Positions 32,601 through 45,809 of a DNA stretch of 64,000 nt are shown here, piece by piece (the stretch's first letter is position 1; each line of letters starts with the position of its first letter). The notes under the pieces are model-generated. The model was not told where the DNA came from. It saw only the letters and a list, made by a program, of their open reading frames with translations, and searched no databases. Both the position numbers and the translations under genes were made by a program. The DNA is from Azadirachta indica (Eukaryota > Streptophyta > Magnoliopsida > Sapindales > Meliaceae), in the NCBI GenBank assembly GCA_022749755.1, contig JAGQDM010000070.1, forward strand, positions 3,818,683 through 3,882,682, written 5' to 3'.

Positions 32601-34560
32601 ACGTGTGTAGCTGACCAATTGCCAACTCGACTAGCTCCAGTAGCAGAACTCAGTTTAAGGTTATAACAGAATTTTCAATATACAAAAGATTAACCCAATT
32701 GTTTTGATTGGCCGAAATCAAATGTCTAAAATATTTGTCTAAGAGACCATTCACACGTTCTGTCTCTGTCTGCCCATCAGTTTGAGGATGGTTCGTCGTA
32801 GAGAAGTTTAGGTCCCATTAACTCAAAGAAAGACGTCCAAAAACGTCCTGTGAACCGAGCATCCCTATCACTCACCACATCTGCCGGTATTCCCCAATAC
32901 CTTCAAACATTATTGAAGAATAGTCCACCTCGGCAGTACATGCATGTGGGGCGGGGGAAAAAGAAGCATACTTTGAAAAGCGGTCGACCACCATCATAAT
33001 CAACAAAAAATCTTTCACCTTTGGTAATCCAGTGATGAAGTCCATAGATAAACTGACCCATGGCTTCTCTGGAATAGGTAATGGTTTAAACAAGCCGGCA
33101 GTATTCTGCCGCTCAACCTTGTCCTGCTGACAAAGAAGACAGGTTTTTAAAAAACTATTCAAAATCATCCTCCATGTTAGGCCAATAAAAAGTTCGGGAA
33201 AGGAGAGCCAGGGTCCGTTGCTGGCTCGGATGACCCGCCCATGGAGTATCATGATTCTCGCTCAGAAGTTTACTACGTCTCAACTCACAACTGTTGGGGA
33301 CGTAAGGTCGTTGGCCTTTAGCATAGAGGCCTCCGTCCTATACCAAAAAAAAAATCGACGAGTGACTCCCTCTCTCACTTGCTTTAGAAGACGGGAGGTC
33401 ACCACACCTTTCTCGGTTTCAGCCCTAATCTGTTGGAAGATATCGCCTTAAACCTGTTCCAATGACGAACACTGAACCACTGGAATAAAAACCTACTGCG
33501 AGCATCGGCTACTACATTGGTCTTGCCCAGTTTATAGTTTTGATTTCAAAGTCAAATCCAACTCTGCCCAAAAGCTCTTCGGGCTTGTTTTGGCGTAAGT
33601 TTCTTTTTAGTATCAAAGTAGCTCATTGCAAAATGATCTGTCTGGATTTAAAACTTCCCACCCAATAGATAATGTTTCCAAAACCGCAAGCAATGTACTA
33701 AAGCAGTCATCTCCTTTTCGTGAACAGTAAAAGGCTGTTCCGTCTCATTAAGTTTCCAGCTTTCGAAGACCACCGGACGATCTTCTTGCATTAACACACC
33801 CCCAAAAGTCCGATCAGAGGCATCCGTTTCTACTTAGAACGGTTTATCAAATTCAGGCAATTTTAGCACCGGTTCGCTCGCTATTGCTATCTTCAGCTTT
33901 TCAAACGCCATTTTACAATCAGGAGACCAAAATCATTTCTGGTCTTTCTTCAATAAGTCTGTTAGTACTACTACTTTCGCATGTGGAACCTTCAAGAAAA
34001 CGCCGATAATAGTTTGCCAAACCCAAGAAAAATCTCAATTCAGTGACCTTAATGGGCGTAGGTCACTCAAGAATAGCCTTTTTCTTTCTAGAAACCTGTC
34101 CGCGCCAAATACGATGTCATAAAAATGGAATCTCTGTCTTCTGTCTGAGGAAGCTGCATTTTTCCTGCTTAAAATACAATTCATGCTCACTGAGCTTAGC
34201 CAGGACTAATCAACAATGTTCCACATGCTCTTAAAGGGTCTGGACGATATCATCGAGGTAAAACAACAACGAAACGGTCAATGTAAAGCCGAAAAAGTCA
34301 ATTAATCAAATTACCGAAAGTGGCAGGAGCATTGGTCAGGCCAAAGGGCATAACGCTATACTTAAACACACCATATCGGGTAACATAGTGGTCTTTGGCT
34401 CATCTCCAGCCGCTATTCTGACTTGATAGTACCCGGACCGTAAATCCAGCTTAGTGAAAGAAGTGGCCTTCCTCAAACGATCGAACAAGTAAGCCACCAG
34501 CGGGACTGGGTATGTATTTTTCACCGTCACCTTATTAAGAGCACGATAGTCAACACATAG
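32600..34560 (-). mobile_element. Ty3/gypsy retrotransposon remnant: RT, RNase H, integrase
   Basis: On the minus strand from 34560 the RT blocks appear: [27 protein letters not shown], then, frame-shifted, [13 protein letters not shown] and a DRFVVV-LDDIV-like segment. RNase H follows near 33830-33600 (ETDASDRTFGGVLMQEDRPV, then KEMTALVHCLRFWKHYLLG). Integrase starts with CLLCQQDK (zinc-finger Cys pair), then MDFITGLPK (first Asp), VVDRFSKYASF and, after a frameshift, [15 protein letters not shown] (second Asp). Order and spacing are those of a chromovirus-like gypsy pol. Multiple stops and frameshifts make it dead. Protease and LTRs were not seen. Confidence 0.93.
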
Positions 34561-37500
34561 TCTAAGGGACCCCTCTTAAGACTCATGGAAAGGAAGAAGA
34601 GTCAAAACTGAGACTAAGAGGAATATTTAGTATAAAAAAGCTTACGGGAGGGAGGAATGGTGCCTATTACTATGTGTTACCAGCTACTTGCCTTAAGAAA
34701 TAAGAAAAAAGTCCAGTCTATATTCTCTCAATAGGACTTACATACCACTACTACCTATACACACTGTAGATTCGCCAACTACCGATGGGGATCGACACTA
34801 CTTCCAACACTAAGATTTGGCTTAGACTAAAGCTACAATCAACATTCGAAACTATAAAACTACTATTACTCGCACGCGTACTACTACTGCCCCTGTCTTA
34901 CCTCCTCCTCCGGTCTAAGAACAAGAGAGCTAACACGTACTACCAATAAGATAATTCGACTTTCGCTAGGGCGCCGTCCTCCTCTACCAGCTGCAGACTC
35001 TGTCTTAGTGCTTCCCTTCGGCTAAGGAAGAAGAGTCCTAACACCTGCTAAAAAGAAGATTTATTATCCCTACAGGGCGCCGTCCTTGGCAACGCAGCAG
35101 ACAGTTCCTTTAGTGCATTAGACCTGGAAAACTCGACCGGAGGTGCTTTCAGGAGTCTGAGTTCCAGGAATAATGAATAAAAGACAAGACTGCCGATTCC
35201 CCTTGTTGTAAGCCACTCTAGTTTCCGTTTTCACTTTAACAGTTTGTAGTTAACATTTTCTAGGACGCCAACAAAGAAAAAGACCACCCATGCGAGCATA
35301 ATAAGACGCCTTGGAAGGGCCTAACCTGGGTAAAGTTAGCCACTAGAAAGAGATTCCTTGGCTCCGGGAATAGGAAGACTGAAACTTTACTGGCATAAAG
35401 ATTGAGTCTAAGACTAAGGCGTGCGTACCACTTACAGCACTAAGAACACCGACTACGGATCCGGATCACTTCCTGGGACTGAGGGAGGATTGCTATTGTT
35501 ACTGACACCGGAGGTAAAGGAAGAAGAGCGATTTACTCTACTGACAAGATGGGTGGATTCCCAACATTAGCCAGCCGCTTAGATACTAAACCCTACTAGC
35601 CAATTGCAACCCTAGCTGCCAAAGACTTGCGAATACTCATGTTCTTTGGTACCCTGCTAAGGGTGGGTCAATCCTACTAAGAACCATGCTAAGGCTTCGG
35701 GCGAGCAAATGAACTAATGGGTGAACTGCTTGCGGGGAAGACCAGCCATAAAACTAGATAAAGAAAGATAGAACACTAGCAATACTGGGGAATTTCCCTG
35801 ATAGACGGGTAACTCAAAATCTTAGTCGGGAGGGAAGGCTAGTAAGACCGGAAGCAAAGGAAAAAGAGACAAGTAAACCCCTTTACAGGACGATCCTTCG
35901 CCGCGAGAACTAATATCGGGGGAGCTACCAATATGGAAAAGAGAGAATGGTAGTCACGCATGCGGGAAAGACTCAAAATGAAAGCAAGCAACTAATAGAC
36001 TTCGCGAACCCCTGACAGTACTCTATCTCGCACGCAGACTACTGACGGAAACAATACATACTAGCCATACGAGTTCGGTTCCCCTGCCCTTCTTGTCTTG
36101 GGGAAGCGATCCCGAAAGCTAAACGCCTTGTTGTTTTTGGTGAAGTAGTCCCGAAGGCAAGTCTCAAGCGTAACCAACCCCGTATCTCACTTAAAGGCTT
36201 CTTTGGAAGCCTTTCTCTCCACTCCCGTTGATGCTTCGGATTCTGATTTTGAATGCCAGGTTGGTTGTTCTGTTCTGAATCTGAATATGCCGAGTTCTGC
36301 GGCTTACTGTACCGGCTTGCTTATCGGTCTCTTCTTCATATGTGTTCGTCGGGTCTTTCTTCCTCACGGTGCATGGTGTCTTATCTCGGATCATCCTATG
36401 CCTGGTTGTGGGGCTAGTTGTGGTTACAGGTCCAGCTTCTCTGATCATTCTTCTTTGATTCATGTATTATTGTAGAATGATGAAACTGAGATGAGAGTCG
36501 ATCTTGTGGTGTATTCGTTTGTTCGAGGTGAAAGATCTGCAGAGCCGCCCAATAGAGCTTAGCCATGTGTGGACCGAAATGGTCTCGCGAAGCCGGGCCC
36601 CGGTTGGCTAATGGTTTCTATACACCATACGAACCAGCTATCCACTCTGTCAATCAAGACTGCTCCTCCGGTGGACTCCTTCTGTCAGGAGAGGCATAAT
36701 TGTTAGATTGTAAACGTAAACAGCTCTCAGGCAAGAGTCGTCTTTCTTTATTGGAGCCGTAAGAGAAGAGAGCAGTTTTTAGCCGGCAGCGCTTTGGGAG
36801 AACAGAACCACGCCCCCCTTTTAGTTTAGTAAAGCAGGCAGACAACCCAACCCGGCATTAACTACCTAGCCCAATAAATGTTGACGTGCCCAATCTGAAG
36901 CCCCAACCTACAGATACCCTACCTGAGCTGATAGAGCTACCCTAGCTGACCTACCTTCTACAGCGACAGAAGCGGAAAGAGTCAGTTCACAACGACGCTA
37001 TGAGTCCGAAGGCATTGCTACCGCCTCACACTCTGAGCGTCTTGCAGCGAACACGCTGCTTATGTTCAGTTTGTGACTAGAGACGATGGTGAAAATGGAT
37101 GGCATTGAGGCAATCTGGATTGAATGCTTGTCTATGGCTGGTTCCCATGAGATTCTTGAAATGATCAAGAATTTCCTCTCCTTCGGACCGCTTCTAAGGC
37201 TTCCAGCATCGCAGGCTCTAACCAAGCTCCCTACCTTCAAAGCTAAGCTTGCTTCACTCCGCTGCCTATCTCTTTCAGTCTGTCTTTCTTGCTGCTTCCC
37301 GTTCGAAAGCGATGGACCATGGGTATGAACCGAGTAAGTCAGTCTCTTCGACTCCCTCCCTATATGGATTGCTTCCTTCCAACCCCCCGGCTAGTGGCCT
37401 TTATCTCTCTCTTCTCTCTCAAAGCTGGCAATGAACCTGACTATCGGATGCCATCCTCAGCTACCTTCCTTCCATCCCTCTGAACCGGTTAAGTCGAACT

Positions 37501-40500
37501 GCTTAAAACCCTGGCTTCGCCTTGCAGGTTCCTGGCTTTGGGTGACTTCAATCGCTTCCTGCTGGAGCGGGGGAAGGCAGTTTAATACTTAGTAGCTCGT
37601 CCATAAAGTAGGAATTCCTAGGCCTCAGCTCTTGCAGACTTGCCTTGGGGAAATAGCTAACTGAATATGGATTAGTAAGGATCAACTTCAAGTAGAGTCC
37701 ATACTCGAGTAGTGGAATCAAGCCGCCGGATTGAAGATAAGATGAGTAGCTCACCTCTGGATAAACGTCCTTTTCTACAAGGACGGGATTCGAAAAATAG
37801 CTAATTGGAGCACGGAATTAGTTTATTTATTAGTGAAGCGGGCTAGTGATTTTGGTTTAGGAAATGGAACTATCACTATACGGAAGAGGGGGCTTGACAA
37901 GAGAAGAGTTCCACAGCTGCTGTCTCCCCTTTGAAGAAATCGGCTAAAGAAAGCGTAAAGCTTGGAAGTGCTGATGGGTAAACACCCGAGAAGCGGAAAG
38001 CCTCCGCTCGGTCAACAGGTTGTTCCAGATCGGTCAAGTGGACAAGTGGAATGGACGTAGATAACGACGACGTCTTTGATATCACTCACTTAAAGAGAAT
38101 GGACTTTGTCGATGTGTGCGAGGTCGCGCTGCTAGCACGCCACCACACCACCCTTTGGTGTCCCACGCCCTGGTTGGTCGAACGCATGTGACGGAACAAC
38201 TTCGGCGAGTTCCCCTGTCTTTAGGTGGTAATGAAGAAGATTTAGATCGCGTAAATCGAACTGCAAACCCTCCGAACGGAAAGAAATGCCTTTCTTTTTC
38301 ACCTGACAAGTTCTATGCCTAGGTTCTCATTGCCGCCCAAAAAAGCCCTTTGGGTTCAGTTCCAAGAGAGATTCTATCGAAAGACGAAGTAGCTACCAAA
38401 AGGGAAAAGGGACGAGAAGGACTTCGGACGGATAGAGAGAGGGGCTAATATCCCAAATCAACAAATGGAAGTGAGCGCTGCCTTGCGCCCACAACCAAAA
38501 GGGAGTGAAAACTACGTTCTCCAAGTTTGGGATGGGGGTGGAAGTTCCTAATCGTTGGGCATCTATCCCAGGAATCGATTAATCTTTCGTCAATCAAAGA
38601 GGCGCTTGACAAAGAAGGAAGCAACTTTTGGGTCTGAATCGAATTCGTCTACTAGCTTGGGATCAAATCTGTCAACTGAAAGAAAGGATATAAATTGCCA
38701 TTTAGTGGCCTTCAAGCCGTGTTCCGTGCCTCTGAGGTACAGCTTCCTATTCAGCTGATCGAATGCACGTTACGAATCAACAGGGTGGCAATTAGAAGAA
38801 CTCAGGGTTCCAAACCTTTTCTCGATACTCTTCGTGCGGACAAGGTAGTCTAATCAATTGGAGAGTTTTCCACTCCTTCTTGATGAGAACTCACTTTGCC
38901 GTCATCATAAGTAGAGAAACTACAAGTTTGGGAAGGTTCCAACCATGGATTTTTGCCATGAAAAGAGCTTAGCCTTCAGCCCCTATTTCGCTCGCCCTCT
39001 GAGAGTCTTTATTTTGCACAAAGACGTAGGTGGCTTTCCCAGCAAGGAAGAGAGAATGTTCCTAGCCTAGTAGCCCATTGACGGGGAGGACTCCTTCGCC
39101 GATTAGGGTCAGGAGTTTCCGAAATGAGAAGTCAGAGGATAGGTTGACTCAGCTGGCTGATTAACTCCTGTGGTTGCTGCCAGGAGGTGTCCCATGGGAA
39201 AAATCACCAACAAGATATCTGCTTGCCACGCTGCCCTTTCATAGCCACTTTTGGGGCTCCACTGGCAATCTCTTTCGAGCAAGAAAGTCAAGAAAAAGAA
39301 AGTCACGGGGTATAGATATTGACGAATAAAGAAGTCCCGGGAGGGCTCGAAACTAAGTCAATTGACTCGTCCGAGTTCCTGTCAGGAGAGGGAACTAAGC
39401 AATCAAGTATAGCAGTGTGCGACGCTCTATCAACACCTTGTACAGAGCGGTTCTCCTCTACCTTGTGCCGCCCAACGGAGTATGTCTGGCAATTGCTTTG
39501 TCCTCCAAATCTACCCGAGAGGGTGTCAGTTTGGAAAGTGTCGATGAGAGACCTGTGAAAATGGATTGGTTTGAGGGGGGGTCTTGAAGTAGGAAAGTCT
39601 AGGTCTCCCGCCCGTCTTAGCTTTAGCTCTTCTTATTGAACCAGCGATCGATTGACGACCTGAAAGTGTTGTGCTTGTTCTTGTTCCACCAGTCTAAGAA
39701 AGAAAAAAAGGTACCAATGAAGAGGCATAGGCATCCACATCCGACTCATAGTAACCACCCGGAAGGAATGCTTTTAAAAATGCCTAAGTATGAATTAATC
39801 CAGTATTCGGGAGTCCATGAAGGGAAGGTAGCCTCCAACCACTCTACTTAGGTATTATTCATAGTCCTACTACCCCGGGTAAAGTACACCCCTCTCGACC
39901 TCGCCGGCGTGATATTGACTGATCCAGGGAGCGGGTACTAACCGATCTTAGGCAAGGTGATCGATCTTTAAGCTACGTGAGAATCATAACTTCAATTATA
40001 CCCGGGATTTTTGTCTTCAAGATTGTATATAGAAAGAGGAATTAGAGGCTACAGGAGACGCGATGGTAGCGAGCATCAGTGAGGAAGGAGACTATCTATC
40101 GTACTCTCGACGAGGACCTATACGCTGTTTCAAAAGCATCCGAAGAAGCTATTTTCTGTTGGTGGGCACCTAAAGAAAGGGGAGATACGACCATAGGGTC
40201 TGGTACGAGTGAGACTGACAAGGTACGAATGAGAAGTCGTGAGAAAGCAAGCCTTCAAGACAGAAGTGGAAGTGGTTCTTGTGTGGGGAAAACAAAGAAG
40301 CCTAGGGCGTAGCGTAGTTAGACTGATAAGGGGCTGTTGATCCCGAATCTTTTCCCTCAGATGAGATTTTGATTTATTAATATTGCTATTTGCCTCATCA
40401 GATCTCGAAAATGCACTAAAATCAAAGTATGGGCACCTGGAAAACGGATTAGCGAAGTGTACCGCGCAAGGTCTTGAGTCTGTTCTTCCTTCCAATTATG

Positions 40501-40568
40501 CTGCTCGACAAACTGGAGACTCAGTGTTGACCTGGATCAGCTGCCCTTACCCTTAGTGTCAAAGCTAT
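34561..40568. other. Long spacer with no recognisable gene
   Basis: Six kilobases with frames no longer than about 121 codons (40130-40495, minus strand), none recognisable. The region 38110-38320 is open in more than one frame but resembles no family I know. No RNA gene or plastid gene was recognised. Confidence 0.5.
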
Positions 40569-40735
40569 GTACATATGTACGCTATGGAATAGAAAGAGAT
40601 AACTTCCCATTGTTCTGGAGAATTGACATATGGTAGTTAGGGAATAAGATCAGAGAGACTAACTATTTGTACATATGGTAGTTAGGGTATAAGATCAGAG
40701 AGACTAACTATTTGTACATATGGTAGTTAGGGTAG
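40569..40735. repeat. 45-bp tandem repeat (2.4 copies) with a flanking palindrome
   Basis: The unit beginning ACATATGGTAGTTAGGG starts at 40627, 40672 and 40717 with an exact period of 45. The first two copies differ by one base and the third is partial. A perfect 12-base palindrome, GTACATATGTAC (40569-40580), lies just upstream and shares GTACATATG with the copy junctions. A similar but diverged phrase (ATATGGTAGCTAAGGAATC) occurs near 49988. No spacers are present, so this is not a CRISPR array. Confidence 0.92.
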
Positions 40736-43364
40736 CATATCAGTTAAAAGACTACGGTTCGGGGAACAAGCAACTCCTGAGCGCACTGGCGCGAAAGCCG
40801 TTGCGCGTTAGCACGCGCATACGTTTTCTTGCCGGGAGTCAGATCAATGTTAAGGAGAGAGGAGGTTGTTGACGTCGGCTCAGAAGAAGAGTCAGCTTTA
40901 GCAGCTCGAAGATCGTAATAAGAAGGGTACCTTTGCCCTTAGCGTCAATCAGTCTTGGTTCCACTTCATCGACTGGATAACTGGATTTTGATCCCTGGAT
41001 ATCAATCTGGATCAGGATCCCGCTCAATAAGATATGGATATGGATCTTTATAGAGGGAGATACCCACTAAGCCTGGTGCAGGTACAAGAAGGCCCGGTGG
41101 TGTGGGTGGTGCTTAAACAGATAGAAGGAACCCAGCGAAGGCTCTCAAACTTAGAAACTCTCCTTCCCTAAACGAAAGAGAGATCGATTCCTTTCCCCTG
41201 ATCTACGACCACCCTTACCTCTCTTGTTAGGCGTGTCCCTTTCATATTAGGCGTGGACCTTTGCTATCAATAACTGAGATATCCACTAACCTATTAACTA
41301 AACTAGACCGCTTTTAGGAAGGATTCCTGGACTGGACTGACTGACCTAAAGCAAGGAAGGCAAGGACGGACAGGAACAAGAATAGGTTTGACTAAAGCAA
41401 GGACAGGCAAGACGCACGCACAAGACGGCTGGCTGTTAAGAAGTCCTCGCTCGGGACTTTTTAGGAAAGGCTAAGACGATTGCGGCAGCCCTTTAGTCAG
41501 CTCTCTTTCTCTCTCTTTCACCTTCCCTTTTTCCCTAGGTTCTTCTCTTTCTTGCACATTTCCTCTTTCTTTCTATTTAGGCGTGGTTCCTTTCCTATCC
41601 ATAAACTCTTTCTTTATTCACCTTGGCTTGATGTTTTTAGGAAAACAAACATCCTTCACGAAATCAATCTAGTTTCGTAACGAAATCTCTTCACGAAAGC
41701 AAGTCCAGTTCCGAAACGAAAGCTAGATCTATCCTTGCCCTGCCTACCCTGTCATCATAATCAAAGTGGAAACGTGCAACAAATTGTTGGCTAGGTCCGC
41801 TTTAATATAAAATAAAGTCAAGATGAAATCTCAACTACGTCGAGCCTCGATTTTCGATTTTCAAAATAAGAGTTAGCTATATATAGCCGTGCTGGTGAAA
41901 GCCCTAAGTGCAGGTCAGGTTCCGGTTCCTGTGAAAGAGAAAGTAAAGTGCCTATCAACAAAAAATACGTCTAGTGAGTCTCATGTTTCGCAAGTTGACG
42001 TGAGACTCGCATTGATCTACCAGGCGTCGATGAGCTTTTGGTATCAGATGCTTACGACTTGCCTATGTGATTGGCCGTGTGGAGTAGGCGTAAAGAACGA
42101 GTTGCTCCGGTAGTAGCAACTAAATGAAATGACTTTACGAAATCTTCCTTCACCTTTGAACTTCACTTCGTTCTAATTCAAGTAGGCGACTCGCTCCTTC
42201 TATCAAGATGGATTGGGGGACGGGCCAGTAAATGCTATCATGTAGTCAGTGCCGCAAGCTCTCGAACCCTCGTGGGAAGGGAATTCAATGCATCTCAGCA
42301 GCAGGAAACTAGGCATTTGAACGAAGGAAGAAAGCTTCATTGTCCACTTAACAACCCCAGGTAGCTCAGCTAGTCTATCATCCAAGCTCAATCTTCCGGT
42401 CTACTGGATTCTATCGAGCTAGATCCAACAAGAGCTATGGCTGACCGAGATATTGGATTTTGACTTCTTTTCCGGTAGCTAGAAAGAGGGCATTTTGATC
42501 ACTTGGCACGGGTCCTCGTGAGGGAATATGCAATATTGTTAAAGAAAGATTCGACATAGTTGATTATGAAGGAGACACTCCCAATAGAAAAGGGGTTTTG
42601 GGGCACATCATTCCAAAAAGCCAATCGCCTCTCTCCTGCTTTCAAGCTCCAGTGAGCAAGTAAAGTAGTTTCGTCCTTTCCATAGGGATAGAATGAATGA
42701 AAGGCTCTAGTTAGGGATAGATTGTATTGACCAAGGAGCTGTTCCTCACGCGCAGGTTGGGGCGGGCGCAAGGTCTTCTTTTTTTAGAATTTTGATTCTC
42801 CTCGGCCCACTAGCGACATTCTGTTATCTTCGCTCAAGAGAAGTCAAAATAGAAGGAAAGGGGATAGTTGCTCCTCGGGAATCCGCTCATCAGAAATCGG
42901 CTCATCATAAATCCTTAGTGGGGAAGCCGTTCTTAAAGCTTTAGTGTGTCGGTTCCCCTCAGGAATAGGTTCTATAGTGAACTGGAGCGGATAGGAGTCT
43001 TCTCTTAGGCACACTCCTCTATTTACCATGGTTGCTTACTCAGATAGTCTTTCGGGAGGTTGAATTAGGTAGGATTTTGAATTTCGTAGCACCGGGGGGC
43101 CAGGCAGCACATACAAAGAAATTGCCGACACATCCCATAGCTCGGTTCCTACTAAAAAGAGGAAAGAAAAGAAGACAGCTTTCTTTAGACAGACGGCACT
43201 CTTCTTTCTAGCGGGGGTGAGTCTTCGTCATCTCGTCTATTAAGTTTTGGTGGGCATCTTCTTGTTTAGGCAGGCATATTCTCGTCCAGGCAGGCATCTG
43301 GCCTAGGGTTATCCTTTCCGGGTTCAGTAGAAGTGAGTATAACAAAACGAGAGTATATATATAG
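40736..43364. other. Spacer with no recognisable gene
   Basis: Frames are at most 90 codons and unrecognised. The region includes pyrimidine-rich text at about 41500-41600. Confidence 0.5.
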
Positions 43365-43835
43365 TTGTCCACGGGAATAGGCAAGTCAGTGAGGGACCTA
43401 TCAATACCAGGAGCCTATAATCAGTATAATGTCATTATGTTGTTGAAGTACATACTAGTCTCAGTCTCTGGGCACAAACGAAGTGAAACGAAGGGTTTCG
43501 TATCTGGGCACAAATGGAATGAAACTCATGCTTATTCTGGGGAGTCGCGTGGTGAGTCCTTCGTTTTTTATTTCATATATAAGTCGTTCACAGTCATTCC
43601 AGATCATATAGAAGTAGTCAACCCCACCGTCAGAGGTTCACGCCACAAAGGTATTATGGACCCCGCCAGCTCGACAAAGCCCCTTTCAGGCCTAATCAGT
43701 CAGGATGGAATTCAAAACAATGAGACCGGCAACCCTAATCCCAAACTACCCAGCCACTGTGGATGGATCGGGTGGAATCAAATCGATAGAATGTCCCAGA
43801 TTGGTAGCATTGAGTTGGACGATAGGAATCGATAG
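43365..43835 (+). CDS. Unidentified 156-codon ORF with a short internal repeat
   Basis: The product contains a twofold internal repeat (VSGHKRSETKG, then VSGHKWNETHA, 15-16 residues apart) and a short hydrophobic patch (SFVFYFIYKSF). The rest is polar and Asn/Gly/Ser-rich. I recognise no family. It is isolated in spacer about 1.9 kb before atp8. It may be fortuitous. Confidence 0.2.
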   Translation: MSTGIGKSVRDLSIPGAYNQYNVIMLLKYILVSVSGHKRSETKGFVSGHKWNETHAYSGESRGESFVFYFIYKSFTVIPDHIEVVNPTVRGSRHKGIMDPASSTKPLSGLISQDGIQNNETGNPNPKLPSHCGWIGWNQIDRMSQIGSIELDDRNR

Positions 43836-45042
43836 AAGTAACGCGGTTGCCTTTTTCCTCCATTCCATGGTAGGGTAGGTCAGTCACATAAGGAGTACCG
43901 GGTGATTAGGTGCAGCTTTACTTCACTTAATGAAAAGTCTCGACAACAAGTTTTGGGAACCCAGTATGAAAGAAGGAAGACCACTATTCTTAGTACTGAG
44001 ACTACATCTCGTGCACGCGCACTTACACTTAGTATGCTATTCATGCAGATAATCTTGTGAATGATCGACAGCAGATTCAGGCCGACTAAACCACGGTGGG
44101 TTCGTCTTTCCCTATTCGATCTGAGCCATTAACAGACTGACTTTACTGGTGTTCGCTACTGATTTTACGGCTCGTGAACTGCTGAACTCTATGAAACTAC
44201 CCCTGTTCGCTATTAGATAGAGATTTCACTGAGACTGAACCCGCCCTAAAACAAGGGATAAAAGAAGTGGCTTGTGCTGTTATAGTTTTTCCTCGATAAA
44301 GGGGTTGGGTGCATGCCCATCTACCATATTTCTTTCAACGATTGTCCCTCTGGTTAACATAACAAGATGATTTTGCACCTTTCACTAAACGAAATGGTTG
44401 TCAGTGATCAGACAGGCTAGTTGGGTTCCAAACCTCTTCTGTCTCATTTCCCGATCACGGTGTACACCTATAAGCACATACACATCAAGGGAAGACGGTA
44501 GTGCACTTCGAAACTGAAGGAAGGAAAAAGTGTCAGTCACGGAAATGCGATCAAAAACAAGCAATTTTACGGGAAAAAAGCAATTTGATCGATTTCGACT
44601 TACGGTCTAAAATCGACGTTCTATCAACGGGAAAATGCAATTGGATCAACTTTCAGTCCCCATCTCTGGCCCCTTCGACTCGGTCTATTCGCCTTCGAGA
44701 AAGCGTTCTTTACTTTACGATAAGCTATTCGGCGAGTTCTACTCTATGAGTATACGAAGTACAGACTTCGTACCTTGATGTTGTACGATCGAACCCCCCT
44801 TTACCGGGCTAAGGAATCACTATTTCGAGGACTACGTTAGGGAAATTGAATGCGAAAGGGCAAGATTCAGTATTGCAAGATTCAGTATTGAGGTCGTGAG
44901 CCCATTCCTTAGTCAGGACCTGCCAGTCGATTTCATAACAATAGCCGTCCTGGTTCAATCATCGCAGTAGAGCTCTAAGGCAGTGGAGCTCAGTCAGTAC
45001 CGCAATTGGTAGTCAGCGCAATCACTCTCCGAAAAGAACTTA
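43836..45042. other. Spacer upstream of atp8
   Basis: An unrecognised 82-codon frame lies at 44501-44749 (plus strand). A 15-16-bp direct duplication, GCAAGATTCAGTATT, occurs at about 44862-44893. Nothing else was seen. Confidence 0.5.
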
Positions 45043-45051
45043 TATAAGAGA
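45043..45051 (+). promoter_or_regulatory. Candidate mitochondrial promoter motif upstream of atp8
   Basis: TATAAGAGA matches the dicot mitochondrial nonanucleotide core (CRTAAGAGA, with YRTA relaxation) within the AT-rich context ACTTATATAAGAGAAAGAG, about 250 bases before the atp8 start. The same text, ACTTATATAAGAGA, also occurs near 62525 away from any gene, so the motif alone is weak evidence. Confidence 0.3.
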
Positions 45052-45299
45052 AAGAGAAAATCGAGTCTATCTTTCCTCAAGTGTGTTAGTTGAACGAGAA
45101 ACCTTCGCCCAGGAGCTCATAGAGCCGGTCCCCCTTTGCCTACGATCCTTTCGGACTTATGAAGAAAGGCAGTCCTTTTTCTTTCTCCCATACTTTCTGT
45201 TGGTCAACAACCAACCACAACTCACTATCATTCTTCACTAAAAGTACAGGCTTGACTCCGTTAAGCTGTCTGGAGGGAATCATTTTTGCTCAATCAATC

Positions 45300-45791
45300 A
45301 TGCCTCAACTGGATAAATTCACTTATTTTACACAATTCTTCTGGTTATGCCTTTTCTTCTTTACTTTCTATATTTTCATATGCAATGATGGAGATGGAGT
45401 ACTTGGGATCAGCAGAATTCTAAAACTACGGAACCAACTGGTTTCACACCGGGGGAACAATTATTTGAGGCCCCGCAACGACCCCAACAGTTTGGAAGAT
45501 ATCTTGAGAAAAGGTTTTAGCACCGGTGTATCCTATATGTACTCTAGTTTATTCGAAGTATCCCAATGGTGTAACGCCGTCGACTTATTGGGAAAAAGGA
45601 GGAAAAGAACTTTGATCTCTTGTTTCGGAGAAATAAGTGGCTCACGAGGAATGGAAAGAAACATATTCTATTTGATCTCGAAGTCCTCATATAGCACTTC
45701 TTCCAATCCTGGATGGGGGATCACTTGTAGGAATGACATAATGCTAATCCATGTTCTACACGGCCAAGGAAGAATTTTAATAGAAAAATGA
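45300..45791 (+). CDS. atp8: ATP synthase F0 subunit 8 (YMF19/orfB type)
   Basis: The 163-residue product starts [20 protein letters not shown], the invariant plant Atp8 N terminus. A single membrane helix (about residues 11-28) is followed by a long hydrophilic part with [12 protein letters not shown] (residues 40-51) and LEDILRKGF. The length is normal for the plant protein. It is a peripheral stalk/F0 subunit of mitochondrial ATP synthase in the inner membrane. The frame is open upstream to an ATG at 45159, which would add 47 residues. I chose 45300 because it gives the conserved terminus, but an extended product cannot be excluded. It is the first gene of the atp8-cox3-sdh4 cluster. A strong stem-loop follows 18 bases after the stop. 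Confidence 0.97.
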   Translation: MPQLDKFTYFTQFFWLCLFFFTFYIFICNDGDGVLGISRILKLRNQLVSHRGNNYLRPRNDPNSLEDILRKGFSTGVSYMYSSLFEVSQWCNAVDLLGKRRKRTLISCFGEISGSRGMERNIFYLISKSSYSTSSNPGWGITCRNDIMLIHVLHGQGRILIEK

Positions 45792-45809
45792 TGACTAAGG
45801 CGTTGGGAA

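Noticed and set aside
33218..33451. 77-codon plus-strand ORF
   Set aside because: It is antisense to the gypsy integrase region and has no domain of its own.
40627..40735. Possible CRISPR array
   Set aside because: The 45-bp units abut directly with no spacers, and the context is plant organelle DNA; it is a plain tandem repeat.
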